Source of the DNA: an uncultured Lachnospiraceae bacterium
GTDB lineage: Bacteria > Bacillota > Clostridia > Lachnospirales > Lachnospiraceae
NCBI GenBank assembly: GCA_947588995.1
Contig: CANPZI010000028.1
Span: forward strand, 1 to 37,108
DNA: 37,108 nucleotides
Direction of reading: 5' to 3'
Below are positions 16,841 through 24,286 of this stretch, piece after piece; position 1 is the stretch's first letter, and every line of letters begins with the position of its first letter. The notes under the pieces were generated by a model that was not told the DNA's origin, did no database searches, and saw only the letters and a list, made by a program, of their open reading frames with translations. The position numbers and the translations under genes were made by a program.

Positions 16841-17454
16841 CAGAAAAATGCAGGAAACTTGGCGGACACGGATTCAAAAATTTGCGTGCGGAGAACGGAA
16901 GAGTACGCTTGAACCAGGATGTTTTTCAAAATCCGAATTATAAGCGTCATGATTCTCTTGGCTGGAATTATAGGATGCCTGAATTTACGGCAGCAGTTGC
17001 TTACGCGCAGTTAGAAAGAGTAGATGAACTGGTCAGATTGCGACAAGACACAGCAAAGATTTTTATAGATGTCATGCGGGACTGTGATTTCCTTATCCCG
17101 CAGCAGACTCCGGAAAGATATGTGAATTCTTATTATTCTTTAGGAGTTCGCTATCTGGGAGAAGAAAAAATTGGAGTTACATGGCAGGATTTTAGAAAAG
17201 AGTATGTAGAAATGGGAGGAGACGGTTATTATGCAGCTTGGAGCGTGCCTTATTTAGAACCTGTCATAGCAGAGCGGGTATTTGTCAAGAGATTGCCAAG
17301 CATATACGAAGATGTAAAGTATGAGGAAGGTATGTGCCCGGTAGCAGAAAAAGTACAAAAACAAATTATGCAGGTGAAGACAAATTATCGGGATTTGGAT
17401 CTTGCAAAACGAAAGGCAGAGATATTATATCAGTTGATTAAAAAGTATTCCTAA
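16825..17454 (+). pseudogene. DegT/DnrJ/EryC1-type sugar aminotransferase, C-terminal half only
   Basis: Frame reading from 16825 gives EYAYIAEKCRKLGGHGF and then, further on, GWNYRMPEFTAAVAYAQLER, the classical second half of a PLP-dependent sugar aminotransferase (perosamine/ArnB-like). The N-terminal half, including the PLP-binding lysine region, is missing, so it cannot be active. The 5' end sits inside the end of the GT2 gene in another frame, which places a deletion or recombination junction near 16815-16830. A TTG at 16882 could start a 190-residue peptide, but no convincing ribosome site is seen. It implies that an earlier version of the locus made an amino sugar. Confidence 0.82.
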
Positions 17455-17481
17455 GGAGTGAGATAAGAATATGCAGACTGT
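17416..17481 (+). repeat. Direct repeat of about 65 bp, left copy
   Basis: Matches 19208-19271 with only a few differences. It covers the end of the DegT remnant, its stop region, the GGAGTG ribosome site and the first four codons (MQTV) of a gene start. The two copies bracket the broken GT2 piece and the Rpn gene. Confidence 0.85.
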
Positions 17482-17584
17482 TGAAAATAGCAGACCAAAA
17501 GCAACTGTGATTATGGCGGCATATAGTGCGCCTCCTTATGTGCGAAGAGCTGTTGAGAGCATGCAAAAGCAGACGACGGAATAG
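17471..17584 (+). pseudogene. GT2 glycosyltransferase, N-terminal fragment (37 codons)
   Basis: Starting after a good AAGGAGTG site, it encodes MQTVENSRPKATVIMAAYSA and continues PPYVRRAVESMQKQTTE before a stop. This is the first strand and helix of a GT2 transferase (VIMAAYSAPPYVRRAVESMQKQT). It stops before the DDGS and DxD motifs and is not functional. The probable C-terminal remnant of the same gene is the short ORF at 19261-19488, which starts with the same MQTV codons. The 1.7 kb between them holds the Rpn gene. Confidence 0.78.
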
Positions 17585-18124
17585 TGGGCTAAAGAGATCA
17601 AAAGCATATTGCTGCGAAAATGGATTTAATCACGCGGTAAATATAGCGTGTTTAGATATGGCTGTGGAGAAAGAACCACAGCGCAGTACCTTGACAATTT
17701 CATACTTTATATCAGGAAAAGACAGAAGCATCGAAACTGTGCAAAGTTCCATCAAGGTTTGTTGTCAAAGACAGAAAGCAGCAAACAAAAAACCGCTTGC
17801 AATCCCTGTGTGCATCTGCTATAGTGTAACTGTCGGCAGCGATCTGGCTGCCGGATCCGGCTGCGGATAGGAGATTTTCCATATCCCGCCGTTTCGTCAC
17901 AGGATCAGGCTCAGAGAGATGGCGTCCGATGAGTTCAAACCATTGCGCACATCTCCATTCGAGAGCAGATACCCCAGCGAAAGAAACAGACAACAGGATA
18001 GCAGAGCGTGGGAAAGTGCAGTGGTGCGGCAGCTTGTCTTCTCAGAAAACAGGAAGACAGGAAGTACAAACGATTTTTCGGTCAATCGGCATTCTGTTTT
18101 TCCCATGCGGAAAGGGAGGAAAGA
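17585..18124 (+). other. 540-base stretch without a recognisable gene, leader of the Rpn element
   Basis: The stretch contains short frames in several phases but none with family motifs, and it is probably non-coding. From about 17800 the base composition rises towards the GC-richer Rpn gene. It contains a plausible promoter at 17797-17825 and ends with a GGGAGGA site just before the TTG start of the Rpn gene. The left boundary of the inserted material must lie at or shortly before the GT2 stop near 17584; I see no clear terminal inverted repeat. Confidence 0.55.
17797..17825 (+). promoter_or_regulatory. Candidate sigma-70/A promoter for the Rpn gene
   Basis: TTGCAA (17797-17802), a 17-base spacer and TATAGT (17820-17825), with an extended -10 TG at 17817. 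This is a good match to the housekeeping consensus and lies about 300 bases upstream of the Rpn start. Not tested. Confidence 0.45.
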
Positions 18125-19087
18125 TTGACACAAAAGAAACGAAAAACCATTGTAAAAATCCCCGGCGCGTCATATAATAAAGACGGGCAGGGAAATGAGA
18201 AAAGCAAGGATCAGGCAGTGCTGAAAGCATTCAGGGAACTGACGCTTGCGGACCGCTTCATCTTCTACAAGGTGATGCAGGACAGGGAGCTGTGCAAAAG
18301 GCTGCTGGAGATTATCCTGGATGTGGAGATCGAACGCATCGAGTACCCGGAGGGCGAGAAGACCATCGAAGTCAAAGATGACGCCAAAGGAATCCGTCTG
18401 GATATCTATGTGAGAGATGAGAAGAGAACCGTCTATAACGTGGAGATGCAGGCGGTGCATGCGGCAGACCTGCCGCAGAGGAGCCGGTACTACCAGAACC
18501 TGATCGACGCAGACCTGCTTGGCCGGGGCGAGGATTACCGCAGACTCAACCGGAGCTTTGTGATCTTCATCTGCATGGAGGATATTTTTCACAGAGGCAG
18601 ACACATCTATACCTTTGAGAACCGGTGCAGGGAGGATACGGAGCTTGCGCTCGGCGACGGGGCGGTGAAGATATTCCTGAACCCGTATTCGGAGATGGAT
18701 GATGTTACGCCGGAACTGCAGCGTTTCCTGAAGTATCTGGCGGAGGGTGTAGCGACAGACGAGTATACGAGAAAGTTGGATGCAGCAGTGGAGACAGCGA
18801 AGAGGAATCCGAGACTGATGGTGGAATACATGTCGTACTATGCGGACCAGGCGGACCACAGGGCCCAGCTGGAAGAAAGCCGCGCGGCAGGACATGCGGA
18901 AGGACATGCGGAAGGTCTGGAAGAGGGTATAGAAAAAGGTATAGAAAAAGGCCTTGCCGCGCTTGTGCGGTCGCTGAGACAGTTTCTGCCTGATTTCGAG
19001 GCGGTGTATGCTGCCGTCATCAAAAATGAAGAGTATGCCGACTGCAGCCGTGAGGAGATCATAAAGTATTACGAGAATGCGGTATAG
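18125..19087 (+). CDS. Rpn-family recombination-promoting nuclease/PD-(D/E)XK transposase-like protein
   Basis: A 320-residue protein with the Rpn/putative transposase layout. It has an N-terminal LTLADRFIFYKVMQD segment, a nuclease core with D in RLDIYV and the ExQ motif in YNVEMQ, a conserved RSRYYQNLIDADLL block and SFVIFICMED. A charged low-complexity tail (GHAEGHAEGLEEGIEKGIEK) is encoded by short tandem repeats. TTG 18125 was chosen because GGGAGGA lies at 18114-18120; the frame is open further upstream but without a site. The gene is visibly GC-richer than the neighbouring glycan genes, which fits a mobile origin. Rpn proteins cut DNA and promote RecA-independent recombination (known for E. 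coli RpnA). It is followed by the shared terminator repeat. Confidence 0.85.
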   Translation: MTQKKRKTIVKIPGASYNKDGQGNEKSKDQAVLKAFRELTLADRFIFYKVMQDRELCKRLLEIILDVEIERIEYPEGEKTIEVKDDAKGIRLDIYVRDEKRTVYNVEMQAVHAADLPQRSRYYQNLIDADLLGRGEDYRRLNRSFVIFICMEDIFHRGRHIYTFENRCREDTELALGDGAVKIFLNPYSEMDDVTPELQRFLKYLAEGVATDEYTRKLDAAVETAKRNPRLMVEYMSYYADQADHRAQLEESRAAGHAEGHAEGLEEGIEKGIEKGLAALVRSLRQFLPDFEAVYAAVIKNEEYADCSREEIIKYYENAV

Positions 19088-19127
19088 AGCTTCAGGCCGG
19101 AGGGCGAGACAGCGGATGGAATGAATT

Positions 19128-19203
19128 AATAATTCAATACAGAAAATATTCAAAACTCCTGATATAAAGTATGAAATTAACTTTGTATCGGGAGTTTTTA
19201 ATT
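19128..19203 (+). repeat. Post-Rpn repeat, copy 2
   Basis: Counterpart of 398-473 with a handful of substitutions, ending at the same TTTTTAATT boundary. The 64-bp direct repeat begins five bases later. Confidence 0.8.
19154..19199 (+). terminator. Strong intrinsic terminator after the Rpn gene
   Basis: AACTCCTGATATAAAG (19154-19169) pairs with CTTTGTATCGGGAGTT (19181-19196) with two G-T wobbles and an 11-base loop, followed by Ts. It would stop transcription entering the heptose genes from upstream, so those genes may need their own promoter, which I could not identify. Confidence 0.78.
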
Positions 19204-19207
19204 TAAT

Positions 19208-19271
19208 GCAGAGAATTATATCAGTTGATTAAAAAGTATTCCTAGGAGTGAGATAAGAATATGCAGACTGT
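19208..19271 (+). repeat. Direct repeat of about 65 bp, right copy
   Basis: Matches 17416-17481, including the ribosome site and the ATGCAGACTGT gene start. It donates a start codon and MQT(V) codons to the orphan module fragment that follows. Confidence 0.85.
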
Positions 19272-19488
19272 ACATAGAAATAATATTACAGTAACCGGAA
19301 TTGCTGTAACTTTTAGAGGAGAAGATCAGCAGGAAATATTAGGTATTCCAATATATGAAATTCAAGAGTTAAGTGGTCTTAAGGACGAGTCAGTTATTAT
19401 CCTGGGTGTTAAAAGTAAAAAGGATCGTGCTGATATTATACTGGAATTAAAAAGATTAGGATTTAAAAAATATATTGAGATTGACTGA
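19261..19488 (+). pseudogene. Orphan C-terminal piece of a Rossmann-like module, re-started by the direct repeat
   Basis: A 75-residue frame starts with the duplicated MQTV codons and a good GGAGTG site, then reads as the second half of the locus module: GIPIYEIQELSGLKDESVII, then a final helix and strand KKYIEID. The glycine loop and first strand are gone. In this locus GT2 proteins carry the module at the C-terminus, so it is probably the end of the GT2 gene whose beginning is at 17471. It could still be translated, but binding through the glycine loop is not expected. Confidence 0.72.
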
Positions 19489-19515
19489 TAATAAAAAATA
19501 ATAAGGTAAATAAAA

Positions 19516-20499
19516 ATGATCATCACCAGAACGCCTTTCCGTGTCAGTTTCTGTGGCGGCGGAAGCGATATTGCTGATTTTTACAGAAAACATGGCGGCT
19601 GTGTGTTAAGCACCAGCATTAACAAATACATGTACATAACGATTCATCCCTACTTTGATGAAACTAAAACGGCGCTGCGTTTTTCCGGCATTGAGATTGT
19701 GGACGATATTGCGGACATTAAGCATTCTATCTTTCACCAGGTTTTGAATGATATGCATATCGGCGGGGTGGAGATCAGCAGTACAGCGGATGTACCCAGT
19801 GGAACAGGACTGGGCTCTTCCAGTACATTCACGGCGGGGCTGCTGCACGCCTTATATTGCTATCAGGGGAAATATGTGTCCAAGCAGGATATTGCAGCGG
19901 AAGCATGTCGGGTAGAAATCGAGAAATTGGGGAATCCGATCGGCAAACAGGATCAGTATGCGGCGGCTTGCGGCGGACTGAACTTCATTGAATTTCATCA
20001 GGACGATACAGTTACAGTTTCGCCGATTATCATGAAAGAGTCAATAAAGCAGGAACTGCAGGATAATCTGATCATGTTTTATACAGGAATCCGGCATGAC
20101 GCCAATGTGATTCTTGCGGAGCAGAAGAAAAATATTTCGGCAGCAGATAAAGAAACAAATCTGATGCAAATGTGCCGGCTGGCAAGAGATATGAAAGCTT
20201 CTCTGGAACAGAACGAAATAAAAGATTTTGGGAAATTGCTGCATGAAGGCTGGATCCGTAAAAGAGAGCTGGCCAGTGGTGTAACGAATCTGCAGATGGA
20301 TGCCATCTATGAAAAAGCGATCCACAGCGGTGCCGTCGGTGGGAAACTGTTAGGTGCAGGAGGCGGGGGATTCTTCCTGTTCTACTGTGATAAGGACAAG
20401 CAGGACAGATTGGAAAGGGCCTTAGGGTTGAAACGTTTTCCGTTTCGATTTGAGCGGGATGGAACGTCTGTGATCTATGTGGGCGATAAATACTGGTAG
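19516..20499 (+). CDS. hddA: D-glycero-alpha-D-manno-heptose-7-phosphate 1-kinase (GHMP kinase)
   Basis: A 327-residue GHMP kinase. TRTPFRVSFCGGGSDIADFY at the N-terminus, the ATP loop PSGTGLGSSST at about 95-105 and a C-terminal KLLGAGGGGFFLFY are the three family motifs in the form typical of HddA/heptose kinases. HddA phosphorylates C1 of heptose-7-phosphate to give the 1,7-bisphosphate on the GDP-heptose branch. The other three steps are encoded at 22325-24216. A short AAGGT precedes the start. It is the first intact gene after the terminator at 19199. A fucose- or mevalonate-type kinase is less likely given these neighbours. Confidence 0.88.
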   Translation: MIITRTPFRVSFCGGGSDIADFYRKHGGCVLSTSINKYMYITIHPYFDETKTALRFSGIEIVDDIADIKHSIFHQVLNDMHIGGVEISSTADVPSGTGLGSSSTFTAGLLHALYCYQGKYVSKQDIAAEACRVEIEKLGNPIGKQDQYAAACGGLNFIEFHQDDTVTVSPIIMKESIKQELQDNLIMFYTGIRHDANVILAEQKKNISAADKETNLMQMCRLARDMKASLEQNEIKDFGKLLHEGWIRKRELASGVTNLQMDAIYEKAIHSGAVGGKLLGAGGGGFFLFYCDKDKQDRLERALGLKRFPFRFERDGTSVIYVGDKYW

Positions 20500-20510
20500 G
20501 AGGGAGTATA

Positions 20511-21350
20511 TTGAAGAGAGCTATTATCTTTGGGGCATCAGATACGGGTAAAAGAATCTATGAGGATATCAAAAACGAAGTAGAAGTTTTGGGCTTTGTA
20601 GATCAGGATCAGAAGAAGTGGGGGGGGGCCATAGATCATCTTTTAATAGAAAGCCCGGAAATGCTATTGAGCAAAGAATTTGATCTGATATATATCGGCG
20701 TATTGACTTATTATAACGAAGTGGTTCAATTACTCAGAGATATGGACATACCGACAGAAAAAATTGTCGGAAGGTATGTAGAGATCCCTACATATGCCAG
20801 AATCGAATGCCTGAAAAATATAAAGGCAATATTAGACATAGAAGGCATCTTAGAGGGAAATGTAGCGGAATTAGGTGTTTTTAGAGGAGACTTTGCAAGA
20901 GAGATCAATAAAGTGTTTTCGGCGAAAAAATTGTACTTATTTGATACGTTTGAGGGCTTTTGTGAACAGGATGCGGAGAAAGAATATAGAGCCGGGTATT
21001 CCCAGACCAATAGAAAGGGTTATTTTGCTAATACAAGTGAAGATATCGTTATGCGTAAAATGCCGTATCCTGCACAGGTAGAGATCAGAAAAGGATTTTT
21101 TCCACAGACAGCAGAGGGATTGGAAGATAGGTTCTGTTTTGTGAATCTGGATGCGGATTTGTATGCGCCGACGCTTGCCGGTCTGCAATACTTTTATCCG
21201 AGAATGGTAGACGGCGGAATTATTTTGGTTCATGATTATTTTTCTAAGGCATTTGCCGGAGCACGAGAAGCTGTCAGAGAATTTACCATACGGGAGCAGT
21301 GTAAAGCGATACCGATTGGAGATACTTTGAGCGTTGCTCTTCGGAAATAA
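20511..21350 (+). CDS. TylF-family O-methyltransferase with N-terminal Rossmann-like module, TTG start, contains a G9 tract
   Basis: A 279-residue paralogue of the protein at 13099-14172, with the same order: module (RAIIFGASDTGKRIY, then FVDQDQKKW) and a TylF domain from about residue 115 (VAELGVFRGDFA, KLYLFDTFEGF, NLDADLYAPTL, GGIILVHDYFS). It is shorter because the linker is missing. TTG 20511 is supported by GGAGGGA directly upstream, with no good ATG nearby. Nine Gs at 20620-20628 fall inside the module itself, at about codon 37, so a slip abolishes the whole protein. Its place between hddA and the epimerase suggests methylation of a heptose. Confidence 0.85.
   Translation: MKRAIIFGASDTGKRIYEDIKNEVEVLGFVDQDQKKWGGAIDHLLIESPEMLLSKEFDLIYIGVLTYYNEVVQLLRDMDIPTEKIVGRYVEIPTYARIECLKNIKAILDIEGILEGNVAELGVFRGDFAREINKVFSAKKLYLFDTFEGFCEQDAEKEYRAGYSQTNRKGYFANTSEDIVMRKMPYPAQVEIRKGFFPQTAEGLEDRFCFVNLDADLYAPTLAGLQYFYPRMVDGGIILVHDYFSKAFAGAREAVREFTIREQCKAIPIGDTLSVALRK
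20620..20628 (+). repeat. G9 homopolymer, candidate phase-variation tract (second TylF gene)
   Basis: Nine Gs in frame as Trp-Gly-Gly-Ala near the start of the gene. Of the six tracts this is the earliest in its gene, giving a clean on/off switch. Confidence 0.86.
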
Positions 21351-21368
21351 ATGAAAAAGAGGGAAAAT

Positions 21369-22319
21369 ATGAAAGCAATGGTGGTCGGCGGCGCCGGATT
21401 TATCGGCAGCCATTTGTGTGACGCGTTATTGGCGGAAAATAATGTGGTAGTCTGTGTTGATAATTTTTCTCTTGGGACACGGGGAAATATAAAGCATCTT
21501 TTGGGACGGGACGATTTTATTCTGTACGAGGTAGATGTGTCTAAAGAAACGGATCTGGAGGCTGTTTTTGAGAAAGAGCGGCCGGATTATGTGTTCCACA
21601 TGGCAGCGAATTCGGATATTCAGGCGAGCGCGTCAAACCCGGAGGTGGAATACCGCAATACATATACGACTACATTCATGATACTTTCCTGCATGCGAAA
21701 GTATCATGTTGGGAAATTGTTTTTTGCTTCTACGTCAGCAGTTTATGGTGATAAACGGGATATATTATTGGATGAAAATACGCCAAATCTGGAGCCGGTT
21801 TCCTATTATGGAGCGGCTAAACTGGGCAGCGAAGCGCTGATCAGTGCGTTTTCTTATATGAATGATATACAGGCATTGGTTTTTCGCTTCCCGAATGTGA
21901 TCGGGCCGCGTCTGACGCATGGAGTTATTTTTGATTTTATCCATAAGTTGACGCAGAATCCGCGTCAGCTGGAAATATTGGGAAATGGCAGGCAGACAAA
22001 ACCGTATATCTATGTGACGGATCTTGTGAGAGCGATTCTGCAGTTTAAGGATACTGAGCATACAGGAGTAACGTTATATAATGCGGGTGTGAGTGGAGCA
22101 ACCAGTGTAACAACGATTGCTGATATCATTTGTGAAGAAATGGATTTAAAAGATGTAGAATATCGATACACCGGCGGCGAAAGCGGATGGAAAGGCGATG
22201 TGCCGAGATTTTCATACTGCCTGAATAAGATCCACGCTGCAGGATGGAAAGCGGAATACACTTCAGATGAGGCAGTCTGCAGGACTGTGCGGGATAATTT
22301 GGCTCAAAGGGACAGATAG
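21369..22319 (+). CDS. NAD-dependent epimerase/dehydratase (extended SDR)
   Basis: A 316-residue extended short-chain dehydrogenase. VVGGAGFIGSH at the start is the NAD-binding loop, HMAANSD and ASTSAVYG are the central motifs, and SYYGAAK supplies the catalytic Tyr-x-x-x-Lys; KPYIYVTDL is typical of UDP-glucose 4-epimerase-like enzymes. It lies inside the heptose gene set, so a nucleotide-heptose may be the substrate, but a UDP-hexose is equally possible. ATG 21369 was preferred to ATG 21351 because GAGGGA lies just upstream and the protein then starts directly at the first strand. Confidence 0.83.
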   Translation: MKAMVVGGAGFIGSHLCDALLAENNVVVCVDNFSLGTRGNIKHLLGRDDFILYEVDVSKETDLEAVFEKERPDYVFHMAANSDIQASASNPEVEYRNTYTTTFMILSCMRKYHVGKLFFASTSAVYGDKRDILLDENTPNLEPVSYYGAAKLGSEALISAFSYMNDIQALVFRFPNVIGPRLTHGVIFDFIHKLTQNPRQLEILGNGRQTKPYIYVTDLVRAILQFKDTEHTGVTLYNAGVSGATSVTTIADIICEEMDLKDVEYRYTGGESGWKGDVPRFSYCLNKIHAAGWKAEYTSDEAVCRTVRDNLAQRDR

Positions 22320-22324
22320 CAGGA

Positions 22325-23644
22325 ATGAACAGGTATACGGCGGTGATACAGGCAGGCGGCTTGGGGACGAGAATGTACTCTGTCACGCAGGATAAGATTC
22401 CGAAGCCTATGCTTATGTTAAACGGAAAACCGATGATACAATGGCAGATTGAAGAACTGGCCCAAAATGGATTTCAGGAGATTGTAATTATAGCGGGTCA
22501 TTTGGGAAATCAGATCGAAGAGTACTTTCAGGACGGGAACAGATTTAAGGTACATATATCTTATATATATGAGACGAAACCTCTGGGATCTGCCGGTGCC
22601 TTGTATTATCTCCGGCGGAAATTAAAAACAGAAAACTTAGTGCTGATTTTTGGAGACGTCATGTTTTCACTGGATTGGAAACGGCTTATATGTTTTCACG
22701 AGGCATATGGAAAGACGGCGACGCTTCTGGCGCATCCGAATTCGCATCCTTATGACTCAGATATACTGCTTGTAGATGATCAAGATGTAGTTATCGGGCT
22801 GGACGCTAAAAATAACAAAAGGTCTTATTGGTACGCAAACTGTGTGAATGCCGGTGTATACGTTTTGTCTGCTGAAATATTGCAATACATATGTGCTCCT
22901 GTTAAGACTGATTTGGAAAACGATGTCCTCATGCCGTTATTTGTGGACAGGCAGGTATGCGCTTATCGAACGCCGGAATATGTGAAAGACGCCGGAACAC
23001 CGGAACGATTCAGACAGGCGGAAAAGGAAAACAAAAACGGCGTATGGCATAAAAAATGCCTTAAAAATAAGCAGCGATGTATTTTTCTGGACCGTGATGG
23101 TACGATCAATCAATACCGCGGGCTGATTGCAGAGGAGAAAGATTTTGAACTGGAGGAGAAAGCGGCGGCGGCCATAAGGAAGATCAATGAATCGGGCTAT
23201 CTGGCAATTGTAGTGACGAATCAGCCGGTGGTGGCAAGAGGAATGTGTACAGAGGAAAAGGTACAATTGATTCACAGAAAAATGGAAACGCTGCTGGGAG
23301 TGCAGGGAGCGTATCTGGATGATATTGTATTTTGCCCGCATCATCCGGACAAGGGATATCCGGAAGAAAATCCGTTTTATAAAATAAAATGCAGGTGCAG
23401 GAAGCCGGACATAGGGATGATAGAGCAGATGGTAAAAAAGTACAATATTGACTTGGCGTATTCGTGGATGATTGGAGACAGCACCGTGGATATACAGACA
23501 GCCCATAATGCGGGAGTCAGATCTGTTTTGCTGAATACGGGGCAGGCAGGGCGGGATGGAAAGTACAATGTGGAAGCAGATGTCTATGCGGCTGATTTGC
23601 TGCAGGCGGTGGAAATGATTTTGGGACAGGCAGGTGAAAGATAA
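22325..23644 (+). CDS. hddC-gmhB: Fusion of heptose-1-phosphate guanylyltransferase (HddC) and heptose-1,7-bisphosphate phosphatase (GmhB)
   Basis: A 439-residue bifunctional enzyme. Residues 1-235 are a nucleotidyltransferase (AVIQAGGLGTRM at 6-17, DKIPKPMLMLNGKPM, FGDVMFSLDW, and KDAGTPERFRQAE at the end), as in HddC. Residues 250-435 are a GmhB-type HAD phosphatase: FLDRDGTIN, VVTNQP, the zinc loop CPHHP to CRCRKP, and GDSTVDI. It performs two non-consecutive chores around the 1-phosphate: removing the 7-phosphate and adding GMP. It starts five bases after the epimerase stop and overlaps gmhA by one base. GDP rather than ADP is inferred from hddA and from the absence of an HldE-like gene. 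Confidence 0.87.
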   Translation: MNRYTAVIQAGGLGTRMYSVTQDKIPKPMLMLNGKPMIQWQIEELAQNGFQEIVIIAGHLGNQIEEYFQDGNRFKVHISYIYETKPLGSAGALYYLRRKLKTENLVLIFGDVMFSLDWKRLICFHEAYGKTATLLAHPNSHPYDSDILLVDDQDVVIGLDAKNNKRSYWYANCVNAGVYVLSAEILQYICAPVKTDLENDVLMPLFVDRQVCAYRTPEYVKDAGTPERFRQAEKENKNGVWHKKCLKNKQRCIFLDRDGTINQYRGLIAEEKDFELEEKAAAAIRKINESGYLAIVVTNQPVVARGMCTEEKVQLIHRKMETLLGVQGAYLDDIVFCPHHPDKGYPEENPFYKIKCRCRKPDIGMIEQMVKKYNIDLAYSWMIGDSTVDIQTAHNAGVRSVLLNTGQAGRDGKYNVEADVYAADLLQAVEMILGQAGER

Positions 23645-24216
23645 TGGTAGATTACCGCAGTCAGATCAATAGATATGTAGAAATGGAAAAAGCGGTTTTA
23701 GACAATCTGTCTGCAGAAGATATCAGCAGAGTGATGAACGTGCTGGAAAATGCCCGGCTGAACAGAAAACGCATATTTATCTGCGGCAATGGAGGAAGTG
23801 CAGCGACAGCGTCACATTTGGAATGTGATTTTAACAAGGGAATCAGTTATGAGCAGGATATGAAATATGATATAGAATGTCTCAGCGATAATGTGGCAAT
23901 GATGATGGCGATAGCCAATGACATCAGCTATGATGATATTTTTGTAGTGCCGCTGCGCAACAAAATGAAATCGGGAGATGTACTGATAGGTATCTCAGGA
24001 AGCGGCAATTCGGAAAATGTGCTGAGGGCATTTCGATATGCGGATGAAATCGGGGCGGTCACAATTGCCTTTACCGGATATAATGGCGGCAAACTGAAGA
24101 CATTGGCACATTATAATATTCACGTGAATGTAGATAATATGCAGATCGTGGAAGATATACATCTGGTGTTGAATCATATGATGATGTTTATACTGTCGGG
24201 GATGAAAGGATGCTAG
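23644..24216 (+). CDS. gmhA: Sedoheptulose-7-phosphate isomerase
   Basis: A 190-residue SIS-domain protein of the GmhA type. FICGNGGSAATASHLECDF (about 40-58) and GISGSGNSENVLRAF are the phosphosugar-binding loops, and the C-terminal EDIHLVLNHMM carries metal or catalytic residues of the family. It converts sedoheptulose-7-phosphate to D-glycero-D-manno-heptose-7-phosphate, the first heptose step, and completes the GDP-heptose set. It overlaps the fusion gene by one base. KdsD-type arabinose-phosphate isomerases also have SIS domains, but they are longer with CBS domains; this length and sequence favour GmhA. Confidence 0.9.
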   Translation: MVDYRSQINRYVEMEKAVLDNLSAEDISRVMNVLENARLNRKRIFICGNGGSAATASHLECDFNKGISYEQDMKYDIECLSDNVAMMMAIANDISYDDIFVVPLRNKMKSGDVLIGISGSGNSENVLRAFRYADEIGAVTIAFTGYNGGKLKTLAHYNIHVNVDNMQIVEDIHLVLNHMMMFILSGMKGC

Positions 24217-24286
24217 ATATTTTGCTGACAGAGTCGGGTGCTTAAAGTATAGAACTATAGTCATGAATGATTTCAGGAGAAAAAGT

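Noticed and set aside
17691..17714. Perfect TTGACA box as a promoter -35
   Set aside because: No acceptable -10 lies 16-18 bases downstream; the TTGCAA/TATAGT pair about 100 bases later is better.
17526..17870. 114-codon + strand frame after the GT2 fragment
   Set aside because: Only a frame overlap with the GT2 piece; the later residues show no motifs and look non-coding.
18887..18957. Short tandem repeats (GGACATGCGGAAGG-like) as a CRISPR or regulatory repeat
   Set aside because: They are in-frame codon repeats that encode the charged tail usual for Rpn proteins; there are no spacers.
18170..19153. 327-codon open frame on the - strand opposite the Rpn gene
   Set aside because: It mirrors a GC-richer, well supported Rpn gene on the + strand, has no recognisable motifs, and is best explained as a shadow frame.
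23644..24216. SIS protein as the missing KdsD
   Set aside because: It is short, lacks CBS domains, has the GmhA pattern and lies in the heptose set.
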